Source: Bacillus sp. JCM 19034 (GTDB lineage: Bacteria; Bacillota; Bacilli; Bacillales; Bacillaceae_D). From it: a stretch of DNA of 55,545 nt. The DNA lies in contig NZ_BAXR01000018.1 in the NCBI RefSeq assembly GCF_001310635.1, forward strand, positions 1 to 55,545. Direction: 5' to 3'. Below are positions 38,384 through 47,285 of this stretch, in pieces; position 1 is the first letter of the stretch, and each line of letters starts with the position of its first letter. The notes beneath the pieces are model-generated. The model had not been told where the DNA came from. It saw only the letters and a list, made by a program, of their open reading frames with translations, and searched no databases. The position numbers were made by a program, and so were the translations under genes.

Positions 38384-39244
38384 TTGAGTACAACTATGAG
38401 TAAAAGGGGCAAATGGTTCCCAATTGTGAACACGGTCTTTTTAACGTTACTTGTCGTAACGATGATTCTTCCGATCATCAATACTCTTGCTATTTCTCTT
38501 TCTTCAGGAGTGTCTTCAATGTCTCCGGGAATTAAACTATGGCCAACGCAGTTTAGCTTTGAGGGGTATATCACTGTTTGGACGAGGATTGAATTGTGGA
38601 GGCCGTTTCTTAATAATGCCATCGTCACAATTACTGGCACTTTTTTTCATGTATTTTTAGCAGCATTAGCTGGATACGTTTTAATTCAAAAAGACCTTCC
38701 TGGTAAAGGCATTATGACGACATTTATTATCATTACAATGATTATTCCGGCAGAAGCAATCATGATTCCTTTATATATCGTTAATCGTGATCTTAGTCTT
38801 TTAAATACATTAACAGCTCTTATTGTTTCAGGTCTTATTTCTGGTTTTAGTATTTTATTAATGCGAAATTACTTTCACAGTATTCCTAGTTCGCTAGCTG
38901 AGGCAGCAAAGATTGATGGTGCTGGTCATTTTAAAATTTTATTTCTTGTTTTCATCCCACTCTCATTACCTGGTTTAGCAACTGTAACATTATTTGAATT
39001 TGTCAGTCGGTGGAATCACTTTTTGCCAGCTCTTCTCTATATTACTGATTCTAGTAAATATACTCTACAGGTTGCATTACGGTCGTTGATCTTAGAATCG
39101 GACGCGACGTCTAGCAGTCAATTTGTAACACCGAATGTTCGAATGGCCGGAATTATTATTGCGTTAATTCCTTTGCTAATTATTTATCCATTTATTCAAA
39201 AGTACTTTGTAAAAGGAATTACATCCGGAGCAACAAAGGAATAA
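38384..39244 (+). CDS. ABC permease, LplC/YtcP type
   Basis: A 286-residue permease beginning TTG 38384 after AAGGAG, seven bases from the previous stop. Six helices, EAA loop EAAKIDGAGHFKILFLVFIPLSLP, and SRWNHFLPALLYITDSSKYTLQ as in LplC. The ending YPFIQKYFVKGITSGATKE matches the family C-terminus. Partner of the permease at 37505. Confidence 0.9.
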   Translation: MSTTMSKRGKWFPIVNTVFLTLLVVTMILPIINTLAISLSSGVSSMSPGIKLWPTQFSFEGYITVWTRIELWRPFLNNAIVTITGTFFHVFLAALAGYVLIQKDLPGKGIMTTFIIITMIIPAEAIMIPLYIVNRDLSLLNTLTALIVSGLISGFSILLMRNYFHSIPSSLAEAAKIDGAGHFKILFLVFIPLSLPGLATVTLFEFVSRWNHFLPALLYITDSSKYTLQVALRSLILESDATSSSQFVTPNVRMAGIIIALIPLLIIYPFIQKYFVKGITSGATKE

Positions 39245-39259
39245 AGGAGGGAACATTAA

Positions 39260-40521
39260 ATGGAGACAATTAGTATACAAAAAAAATTGACCATTGAACC
39301 GACAGAGGAAGGAACATATAGTGAAGTACTATTTAACGTCCCTTTTCCTGCCGGGAGATTACATGTATCGTACCGAATTAACACAAAAGACTGTGTGATT
39401 GATCTTGGTGTTAAGGGCCTGATCGTGTAAGAGGATGGAGCGGGGGGGCTAGACAGGAGTTTTCCATAGAAGAGACGAAAGCAACTCCAGGTTATTTACC
39501 TGGCCCAATTCAAGAAGGAGAGTGGGCTGTTCTTCTAGGCAATTATCGTGTTCCGCAATTATGCGAGGTTGAGATTATTATTACGATAGAATCGCAACAA
39601 CCTAAATGGTTAAAAGGAGATCTGCATAATCATACCGTTCATAGTGACGGTACCTATACAATAGAAGAAGTACTCTCACTTTGTACCGAAAAGGGATTAG
39701 ACTTTGTTGCTTTGACAGACCATAACACAATTAGTCAAAATCAACATATTCCTCATAATCATTCAATAACGATGATTCCTGGAATCGAGCTCACGACTAA
39801 CTTTGGACATTGTAATTTCCTGGGCTCCGATGATCCTATTTCGGATTTTCGGGCTACTTCAAATGAAGAAGTACGTTCGATTATTAATGAAGCAAAGAAA
39901 AATGGGGCAAAGACCGTCTTGAATCATCCTCATTGTCCAGATTGTGGTTGGCATTGGGAGTACGAAATGGGATTTGATTGGATTGAGGTTTGGAATGGTC
40001 CGTGGCGCAAAGCAAATGAAGACACCGTTCAGTGGTGGCACGATCAACTCTGTCATGGTAAACGAATTACAGCTATTGGAGGCAGTGATACACACAGGCC
40101 TCATCAATACATTCAGCACGGGATGCCGACGACTTGGGTTTTTAGTCAATCTAAATCGATGGCAAGTATTTTTAAGGGGATAAATCACGGGCATGTCACT
40201 TTGAGCTATTTACCTAGTGGCCCGTTTATTACCATTTCCTCAGATGATTACATGACAGGTGACGTTGTTATCATGAATGATGATACTGTTCAGGCAACAA
40301 TACGGATTGTAAATATAGCTGAAGGCGATCATATAAAGGTCATATCTGATATAGGCATTGAACAAAACTTTAAGCATAATGGTGAGCCAACGATTGAATT
40401 TACTGTACAGGTAGAGATGCAACAATTTCTCCGAGTTGAAGTTTGGCGCTATTTTAAAGAAGTTAATCAGCTTCTAATGGCGGCAATGAGTAATCCTCTT
40501 TATTTTGAAAGGAACAAATAG
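39260..40521 (+). CDS. PHP-domain phosphoesterase, CehA/McbA type (one frameshift)
   Basis: ATG 39260 lies nine bases after AAAGGAGG. The frame breaks at CC 39418-39419; one added C gives GVKGPDRVRGWSGGARQEF and about 420 residues. An N-terminal beta-rich region of about 115 residues is followed by a PHP metal-binding domain: GDLHNHTVHSDGT, VALTDHNT, GIELTT, LNHPHC and GGSDTHRP supply the His and Asp ligands of a polymetal site. No signal peptide, so cytosolic. PHP enzymes hydrolyse phosphate esters or, in CehA, carbamates. In an importer operon it should act on the imported compound; a phosphodiester is my guess only. Confidence 0.85.
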
Positions 40522-40524
40522 GTA

Positions 40525-41747
40525 GTGAGTAACCTTCCTGTACCTTCCGTACAAACGAAGACAGTTGCACTAACGAGAGTTACGAAGGTCCTTCTTGCTA
40601 TTATTTGTTTGAATGGCTTGGCTAATAGCTTATCAAATGTGTTTGTCAATGTGTTTTTGTTTCGGTTATCAAATAACATTTATGAAGTTGCTTTATTTAA
40701 TTTTATTTCCTACCTCGTTTGGTTACCCGCCTTTGTATTTGCGGGCTGGTTATGTAAAAAACAGATAGACGTATTGGCTTGATTATAGGTGGGGGTTTAC
40801 AGGTTCTATTTTACTTATTAATATTATTTCTTGCGGAAAAATCGATTGAGTGGATTCATTTACTTGGTCTATGTTTTGGCATTGGTTCCGGGTTCTATTG
40901 GTTATCGGTTAATGTCTTGTCTGTCGACTTAACCAACCAAGAAAATCGGACTTGGTTTAATGGTGTAAATGGCTTGTTCGGATCGTTATCGCAAATGATT
41001 GGCCCCTTTATGGCAGGGATTCTTGTATCAAAGTTGCCGAACTTGACTGGGTATAAAGTGATCTTTATGCTATCTTTACTACTTTTTATCGTGACGATCG
41101 TATTGTCGATGTTGCTTCCGGTTATTCGTTTAAAAAATCGTTTCCAATGGAAAAAAATGTACCAAGTAAATCGAAATAAAGAATGGAGACAGTTGACCTA
41201 TGCCTTTATGGGACTAGCCTTTCGAGATGGAGTTCTATCCTTTGTAATACTACTATGGGTATTCGTTGTAACGAGCAGTGAGGCAATTGTCGGAAATTTT
41301 GCCTTTTTAACAACATTGCTTTCCGTTATTACTTATTATGTTGTAGGTAAATTTACGAAAAACACATCACAAAAATGGCTGTTAGTAATTGGAAATATAG
41401 GCTTAAGTGCTGCAATCTTCTCCCTAATAATTGACGTAAATTGGTTTGTCTTACTCATATATGGAATTATTTCGGCAATTTGTATTCCACTCTTTGAAGT
41501 GCCTTTTAATACGATGTCTTTGAATAATATAGCTAATTTAGACGAGAATGGATTAACAAGAGTTGAACTAGTTACATCAAGAGAAATTGCCTTAAGTGCG
41601 GGTAGAATTACGAGCGTGGGCTTACTAGTAATCGTCTATAGTTCATTGCAATCGGAACTGTTGCTTCAGTATTTCTTAGGGGTAGTAATTGTTGTTGGAA
41701 TGACTCCGTTGTTGTTTATTCGGCGAATGAAGGAGGTTAGAAATTAA
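40525..41747 (+). CDS. MFS transporter (one frameshift)
   Basis: GTG 40525 begins four bases after the PHP stop. Adding one A to the six at 40756-40761 joins AGWLCKK to TDRRIGLIIGGGLQVLF, giving about 407 residues and around 12 membrane helices. The join restores the helix 2-3 loop (KKTDRRIG), where MFS proteins carry their basic motif A. FGIGSGFYWLSVNV and GLFGSLSQMIGPFMAG resemble Bacillus YfkF/YqgE-like MFS proteins, but I give no name. Last gene of cluster III; it could export a product of the PHP reaction. Confidence 0.8.
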
Positions 41748-41812
41748 CAATTCAACTGTAAATGTAGAGATGACTATAGTCTTAAAAGCGGATGTTATTA
41801 TTGTGTTTATAG

Positions 41813-41848
41813 GCGGAGCCTTTTCTTTCGGGGAAGGGCTCTGCTTTT
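41813..41848 (+). terminator. Terminator of cluster III
   Basis: GCGGAGCCTTTTC at 41813-41825 pairs with GAAGGGCTCTGC at 41833-41844 with two wobble pairs, followed by TTTTG. Confidence 0.75.
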
Positions 41849-41881
41849 GTATTGATGAGCTTGTCTAGATACATTGAAATC

Positions 41882-42010
41882 TTAAAGTGTAGACGGTTCT
41901 AAATAGATTACTTGGAACCATTTACGCCCCTTTGCAAGCTTCATCGCATTATCGTTCTTCATTATAGTAATAGTCGGGGTGCTGTTAAAGGTCAAAAAGT
42001 GATCAATCAC
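41882..42010 (-). CDS. Possible small protein or gene remnant
   Basis: On the minus strand GTG at 42010, seven to nine bases after AGAGGT, opens 42 residues: MIDHFLTFNSTPTITIMKND, then AMKLAKGRKWFQVIYLEP, ending STL. Composition is protein-like, and the frame stays open a little further upstream (RERGVV), so it may be the tail of a longer gene damaged upstream. I do not recognise the family. It occupies most of the gap between cluster III and the BceRSAB-like module; apart from the terminator before it I see nothing else in that gap. Confidence 0.35.
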   Translation of the reverse strand: MIDHFLTFNSTPTITIMKNDNAMKLAKGRKWFQVIYLEPSTL

Positions 42011-42120
42011 AACACCTCTTTCACGTATTGTTACGCTTCTTCATTTAAGTTGGTACATACCGGAGTGCTTATGTTACATTAAATTTAATGAAAATTAATC
42101 AGTAATGGGAGAATTCAACA

Positions 42121-42825
42121 ATGGAGAAAATCATGATTGTAGAAGACGATTTAAAAATTGCACAACATTTAGTTTCTTTTATAGAAAAGTATGGATTTGT
42201 AGGCGTTGTAGCAGAGGATTTTGATGAGATCATGGAAACATTTCGTAATAATCAGCCTGATCTTATCTTACTTGACATTAATCTTCCTAGTTATGATGGC
42301 TATTATTGGTGTAGGCAAATACGCAAAGAGTCGATTTGTCCAGTAATATTTATTTCAGCAAGAACGGGTGAGATGGATCAAGTTATGGCTTTAGAAAATG
42401 GTGGTGATGATTTTATTACGAAGCCTTTTCATCCTGATATTGTAATGGCGAAAATTCGAAGCCAGCTCCGTCGTGCATATGGCGAATATTCAGCACGGTT
42501 TGATGAGAGGATGCTTGCACAAGATGGTCTACGCTTATATCCGGAACGATTAGAACTGCGATTTGGAGATCTCGTGACGACCTTAACAAAAAAGGAAAGT
42601 GATATTATCGAAAGCTTACTTGAGCGCTACCCTCGTGTTGCTGGTCGCCAGGATTTGCTTGCCAAACTGTGGGATGATCAAGCTTATGTTGACGAAAATA
42701 CATTAAATGTGAATATTACTCGCGTACGAAAGAAGTTTCAAGAGCTCGGAATTGAGGATGCTGTTGAAACCGTTAGAGGAGCAGGGTATCGCCTAAGAGT
42801 TACTTGGAAAGAGGGAGAAGCATGA
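42121..42825 (+). CDS. bceR: Response regulator, BceR-like (OmpR family)
   Basis: A 234-residue regulator. Receiver domain: VEDD acidic pair, LLDINLPSYDGYYW with phospho-acceptor Asp, FISARTG, and KPFHPD with the conserved Lys. The C-terminal winged helix has LTKKESDIIESLLER and VNITRVRKKFQELGI ... VRGAGYRL. The wording (LPSYDGYYWCRQIR) is typical of BceR/YvcP-type regulators that control antimicrobial-peptide ABC transporters. Its stop overlaps the kinase start, so the pair is coupled. It should bind the TTACA-N4-TGTAA site at 43809-43824 and activate the transporter genes. Confidence 0.9.
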   Translation: MEKIMIVEDDLKIAQHLVSFIEKYGFVGVVAEDFDEIMETFRNNQPDLILLDINLPSYDGYYWCRQIRKESICPVIFISARTGEMDQVMALENGGDDFITKPFHPDIVMAKIRSQLRRAYGEYSARFDERMLAQDGLRLYPERLELRFGDLVTTLTKKESDIIESLLERYPRVAGRQDLLAKLWDDQAYVDENTLNVNITRVRKKFQELGIEDAVETVRGAGYRLRVTWKEGEA

Positions 42826-43823
42826 AACTGTTTCTTCGCGAGCATCTATTGTTGATCGTTGTACAGCTTATTCAATGTGCAATGATTATTGCCCTATTTT
42901 GGTTAGATGGCTATAAAGGGGTAGGAGTAAGTCTTTACGCTATATTTTTGTCATTAATTTTAGTAACTGCCTTTCTTTTTTATCGATACCTTAGTCGAAA
43001 AAATGTATACGAACGACTACAGAACCCGATGGGAACGTTAGATGAATCTCTTCAAACTACCGAACGAGCCCCCATTTCAGAAGCGCTCGATCATTTACTT
43101 TCATCTCAGTATCGCCTGTATCAAAAGGAATTACTAAAAGCCGAAGAAAGACAGGATGAGCATTTGTTATTTATGGATCGTTGGGTTCATCAAATGAAAA
43201 CACCGTTATCTGTCATAGAGTTAACGGCACAAGCTCTCGACGAACCAGAATCATCTAGCATTAGAGAGGAAACGGAACGAATACGCAATGGCCTGAATAC
43301 GGTTCTTTATATGGCTAGATTACGTACGATTGCAGAGGATTTTCAAATAAAGCCAGTCACCCTTTCTAAGCTTGTACACGAGGTGAACCAGGAAAACAAG
43401 CGGTTCTATATACGTCATGAAGTATATCCACAATTGAAGGAAGAAAGAGCAGTAATTACAGTGGAAACGGATGAGAAGTGGCTTTTCTTCTTATTAACAC
43501 AACTCATCCATAATGCCGTTAAATATTCTACAGGTAAAACAAATCAGCTGATCATTTCTCTTTATGAAAAGGGAGGGGAAGCAGTACTAGAAGTGAAGGA
43601 TTTTGGAGTTGGAATTCCGGATGCGGATAAGAAGCGGGTTTTTAACAAATTTTATACAGGAGAAAATGGTCGTAAATACCGAGAATCAACAGGGATGGGT
43701 CTTTATTTAGTAAAAGAGGTTGCTGCAAGGCTTGAACACCGACTTGAATTAGAATCAAAGGTTGGACAAGGAACAACGGTTCGGATTATCTTTTCCAAAA
43801 CGCAAAACCTTACATCAATGTAA
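42822..43823 (+). CDS. bceS: Sensor histidine kinase, BceS-like
   Basis: A 333-residue intramembrane-sensing kinase: two N-terminal helices with almost no outside loop (HLLLIVVQLIQCAMIIALFW and VSLYAIFLSLILVTAFLFY), so it probably senses through its ABC transporter partner, as BceS does. H-box FMDRWVHQMKTPLSVIEL, N-box LIHNAVKYS, G1 DFGVGIPDADKKRVFNKFY, G2 STGMGLYLVKE. ATG 42822 overlaps the regulator TGA and has GAGGGAG before it. The DNA site for the regulator overlaps this gene's last codons. Confidence 0.9.
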   Translation: MKLFLREHLLLIVVQLIQCAMIIALFWLDGYKGVGVSLYAIFLSLILVTAFLFYRYLSRKNVYERLQNPMGTLDESLQTTERAPISEALDHLLSSQYRLYQKELLKAEERQDEHLLFMDRWVHQMKTPLSVIELTAQALDEPESSSIREETERIRNGLNTVLYMARLRTIAEDFQIKPVTLSKLVHEVNQENKRFYIRHEVYPQLKEERAVITVETDEKWLFFLLTQLIHNAVKYSTGKTNQLIISLYEKGGEAVLEVKDFGVGIPDADKKRVFNKFYTGENGRKYRESTGMGLYLVKEVAARLEHRLELESKVGQGTTVRIIFSKTQNLTSM

Positions 43824-43824
43824 G
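43809..43824 (+). promoter_or_regulatory. Probable BceR-binding site before the transporter genes
   Basis: CTTACATCAATGTAAG is a perfect palindrome with a CA centre and contains TTACA-N4-TGTAA, which fits the TnACA-N4-TGTAA motif of B. subtilis BceR-type regulators. A -10 hexamer TATACT lies downstream at 43869-43874. The position, just upstream of the ATPase gene, is as in the bceRS-bceAB locus. Confidence 0.75.
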
Positions 43825-43906
43825 ATTCCTGAAAGCATAATCGATAGTTTCACGTTGTATGCTCAAGCTATACTTTGTCTAGAAACATTAGTAAAGGAGA
43901 CTGATT

Positions 43907-44671
43907 ATGCTTGCATTAATGAAAGTGAGTAAAATTTATAAAGGAAAAGTTGCCTATCGTGCCCTTACCGATATTGATTTAGAGGTTGAAAAAGGTGAAT
44001 TTGTTGCGATTATGGGTCCGTCTGGTAGTGGAAAAACGACTTTGTTAAATATCATTTCTACTAACGATGCACCGACTACGGGTGAAGTTGAAATTGAAGG
44101 AAAAAATCCACATCGCTTAAAGAAAAATGCATTAGCAAAATTCCGGAGAAATGAACTAGGATTTATTTTTCAAGATTTCAATCTATTAAATACGTTGACC
44201 GTGGAAGAAAATATTGTTCTGCCTCTTACATTAGAAGGGACTCGTGTAAAAGAAATGAAGGAAAAAGCGCAAAGAATCGCTGAAAGTCTTGGTATTTCAG
44301 CAATCATGAAAAAGCGCACATACGAAATATCAGGAGGGCAGGCTCAACGGGTTGCGATTGCAAGAGCGATGATTCATAATCCTAAGCTGCTATTAGCTGA
44401 TGAGCCAACCGGAAACCTTGATTCGAAAGCGTCAAAAGATGTGATGGAAATGCTTGCATCTATTAATAAGAAGGAAAAAACAAGCTTGTTAATGGTAACA
44501 CATGACCCACAAGCGGCAAGCTATTCGGACCGAGTAATTTTTATCCGTGATGGTAAGCTTCATTCTGAAATTTATCGTGGGGAAAATAGACAGGCGTTTT
44601 TCCAGAAAATTATTGACATGCTTTCGTTGATGGGAGGCGATGGCCATGACTTTTCGTCAGTTCGCGTTTAA
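43907..44671 (+). CDS. bceA: ABC transporter ATPase, BceA-like
   Basis: A 254-residue ATPase of the MacB/LolD-like type. Walker A GPSGSGKTTLL, Q-loop FIFQDFNLLNTL, signature ISGGQAQRVAIARA, Walker B LLLADEPTGNLDS, switch His MVTHDP. The wording after Walker A (NIISTNDAPTTGEVEIEGKNP) is characteristic of BceA-type peptide-resistance ATPases. ATG 43907 after AAAGGAGA. Its end overlaps the permease gene. With that permease it would remove or release peptide antibiotics such as bacitracin from their lipid II-cycle targets and signal flux to the kinase. Confidence 0.92.
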   Translation: MLALMKVSKIYKGKVAYRALTDIDLEVEKGEFVAIMGPSGSGKTTLLNIISTNDAPTTGEVEIEGKNPHRLKKNALAKFRRNELGFIFQDFNLLNTLTVEENIVLPLTLEGTRVKEMKEKAQRIAESLGISAIMKKRTYEISGGQAQRVAIARAMIHNPKLLLADEPTGNLDSKASKDVMEMLASINKKEKTSLLMVTHDPQAASYSDRVIFIRDGKLHSEIYRGENRQAFFQKIIDMLSLMGGDGHDFSSVRV

Positions 44672-46540
44672 TAATGTATTACGTAACAAACGGCTGTATT
44701 TCGCCTATTTCCTTAGCAGTATGTTTACAGTAATGGTCTTTTTCACATTTGCGATATTTGCTTTTCATCCAGTGTTTTCTGATGGTTCCATTGACCAAAA
44801 TGCAATAATTGGAATGGGCGTTGCAGGTGGGATTATTTATGTGTTTTCTTTCTTTTTTGTTTTATATTCAATGAGTTCCTTCCTACAGTCAAGAAAAAAA
44901 GAGTTCGGTTTGTTGATCATGCTAGGGGCGTCAAACAGGCAAATTCGATTGTTAGTTTTTTTAGAGAATATTGTCATTGGTTTTTTGCGACAGTCGGTGG
45001 AATTTTGGCTGGCCTCGTATTTGCAAAGGCAATTCTATTAGTTGCTGAAAATGTACTAATTGTTAATGAAGCACTTGATTTTTATTTTCCGACATTAGCG
45101 ATCGTTGTAACATTTCTGAGTTTTATCGTTCTATTTTTCTGTATTTCGTTATTTGTCTCGTTTATCCTTCGTACGAAACGGTTAAATGATTTGATTAAAG
45201 GAGAGAAGCAGTCGAAGGGAGAGCCGAAAGCTTCCATTTTACTTGCAATTGTTGCAGCACTACTGCTGATTACTGGTTACTTCACAGCTCTGTATGTGAA
45301 GGGTGTATATGTTGTCTATGTGATGATTCCAGTCGTAATTGTTGTCACAATTGGAACGTATCTCTTATTTACGCAATTGAGTGTCTTTATTATCCGACTT
45401 TTGAAAAGAAATCAGCTTGTTTTCTGGCGAAAAACGAATATGCTCTTGTTCTCTGATTTGTCGTTTCGCATGAAAGACAATGCGAGAACCTTTTTTATGG
45501 TAGCAATCATTTCAACGGTTGCATTTAGTGCGATTGGCACACTATATGGATTTCAATCGTACCTTACAAAGGAAATTAAAGTAGTTAATCCTTATAGCTT
45601 TTCGTATACGCCGTATCAAGAAGATAATCAAGAAGTCATTGAAAATGATATAAATAAAGTGAATGCTATCTTAGATGAAGAAAATATAGAGACAAAGATG
45701 GCAGAAATAGAGTTACATTATTTTGAATTACCTGTGCGAAATAGGGAAGTGTTAATTGCCAAAGCATCGGACTACAATCGATTTGCAGCATTAATTGCCG
45801 AAGAGGAGTTATATCCTGAGGAATATGAGGCAATTGTAGTGGAGCAGAGTGGAGCTATATTAATGCAAGGTCAAAAGGCTAGTGAAGCATTAATGAATAC
45901 GACTATACGATTAGAAAATGGACAAGAAGTTTTCCCTAGTCGAGTAGTTGATACTGAAGTGTTACCAGAAATAAACGGATACTATGTTGTAAATGACAAA
46001 ATATATGAGCAGCTTAGCTCACCTTCTAGAAGTAATGTAGGTGCTGTTTGGCAGGCAAGTGAAGGACAAACAGATCAAGTGATTGATGCAGGCAGAAAAA
46101 TCGAAGAGCAGATAGGCTATAAAGTAATTGCCATAGACCATACTATTTATACAATTAATAAAGCATTTGGACCTATTCTATTTATTGGTTTGTTCATCGG
46201 AATTGTCTTCTTCGTTTCCGCCGGAAGCTTCCTTTATTTCCGACTGTTTACTGATTTAGATGAAGAAAAGCGGAAGTTCCGCTCGATTGCCAAAATTGGT
46301 TTGACACAATCTGAGTTAAAAAAGGTTGTTACGAGACAAATTGCGATTCTCTTTTTCTCACCAATTATTGTCGCACTCGTTCACGGAGCCGTTGCACTTA
46401 CAGCTTTATCCCACTTTTTTGATTATCATTTAATTATTGAATCGACTCTAGTGTTAAGCAGTTTTGCGGTCATTCAAATTATATACTTTTTACTAGCACG
46501 TTATTTCTATTTGAAGCAAGTGGAAAGAGCGGTGCTATAA
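44646..46540 (+). CDS. bceB: ABC transporter permease, BceB-like (one frameshift)
   Basis: Start ATG 44646 (MTFRQFAFNNVLRNKRLYF), eight bases after GGGAGG; this beginning is the family hallmark. The frame breaks at T6 44981-44986; adding one T gives ENIVIGFFATVGGILAGLVFAKA and about 632 residues. Ten membrane helices are expected; between helices 7 and 8 (about 45580-46150) lies a large outside domain of about 190 residues that determines peptide specificity in BceB proteins. FtsX-like segments flank it. It overlaps the ATPase gene by 26 bases. Confidence 0.9.
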
Positions 46541-46555
46541 GAGATATAGTAGACA

Positions 46556-46590
46556 AAACGCCTTTGAGATGTTGATTCTCAAAGGCGTTT
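46556..46590. terminator. Terminator hairpin after bceB-like gene
   Basis: AAACGCCTTTGAGA at 46556-46569 pairs perfectly with TCTCAAAGGCGTTT at 46577-46590. It closes the transporter transcript, and the stop of the transposase relic on the other strand lies in its right arm, so it may have come with that element. Confidence 0.75.
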
Positions 46591-46912
46591 AAACGTTATT
46601 TTTTCTATTTTCTGTTGGTGACACTGAAAGATGTGTGTTTCTCCAGTGCCAGTTGGCTAATTTTTTAGGTTCATGGCAGCAAAAACAAGCATCGCTTGCA
46701 TAAATCCAAAACCTAAAAACAACGATAGGCCACATTCTTTTCAATCTCTTTGATCGTCTGGTGCATCGACCGAATACCGAAGGTATATTGAATAAACACC
46801 ATTTTCACTAAGACAACTGGATCGAATTGGACGTCTAGTCAGAAGAATAAAGTTCTTTTACTCAAACTTCATCGCCTGATCTAATTTACGAACAAGATGG
46901 TCTTCTGTCTCT
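46589..46912 (-). pseudogene. IS1182-type transposase relic, internally deleted
   Basis: On the minus strand, short segments in several frames match the two ends of IS1182-family transposases. The N-terminal side gives EDHLVRKLDQAMKFE and DPVVLVKMVFIQYTFGIRSM, then QTIKEIEKNVAYR and FLGFGF. It passes directly into the C-terminal block MQAMLVFAAMNLKKLANWHW and the ending PTENRKNNV with stop at 46589-46591. The central catalytic part is missing and frames are broken, so it cannot be active. Only about 108 residues remain of roughly 450 to 500. Confidence 0.75.
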
Positions 46913-46949
46913 TATTTGAGGAGAAGCCAATTTCCTTTTTGGCACTATA

Positions 46950-47085
46950 CAAAGCGGACGGATGGGAGGGCCGACTCCTGCAGGAGGAAAGGGCAGGTTG
47001 AAATCCACCGGCGTGCCGCTTAGTTCAACGCCCTCCTGCCAAAGCGTGCCCCCCCATCCGGTAGCGTGGTCGGAGGACGATTTCC
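46950..47085. repeat. GC-rich imperfect inverted-repeat element
   Basis: A compact GC-rich island in AT-rich DNA. GGATGGGAGGGC at 46960-46971 pairs with GCCCCCCCATCC at 47048-47059 with one mismatch. Inside, GCAGGAGG (46980-46987) can pair with CCTCCTGC (47032-47039), and AGGGCAGGTTGAA with TTCAACGCCCT imperfectly, so the whole can fold into one long hairpin. It resembles the dispersed GC-rich hairpin repeats seen in many Bacillus genomes. Bases 47086-47270 hold nothing else I recognise apart from the kinase promoter region. Confidence 0.6.
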
Positions 47086-47285
47086 TGGCTCAACTATTTT
47101 TGATTGGATAAGCATTTAAGAGGTAGAAATTAAAAAATGGAGTCGTTGTCCTCAAAAAATTCGTGCGTGATTTCACTTTTATCCATGAAGGCGACTTGTT
47201 ACAGTGCAGGCAAATGAAATTAGAAAAACCTTTTCTGCAGAATAACGAATGGTTGTTATAATGGAAAAGAAGGGAAGTGACACGA

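Noticed and set aside
44975..45045. T6 run in the BceB-like gene as programmed frameshifting
   Set aside because: BceB proteins do not use frameshifting, and the same kind of one-base loss occurs in many unrelated genes here.
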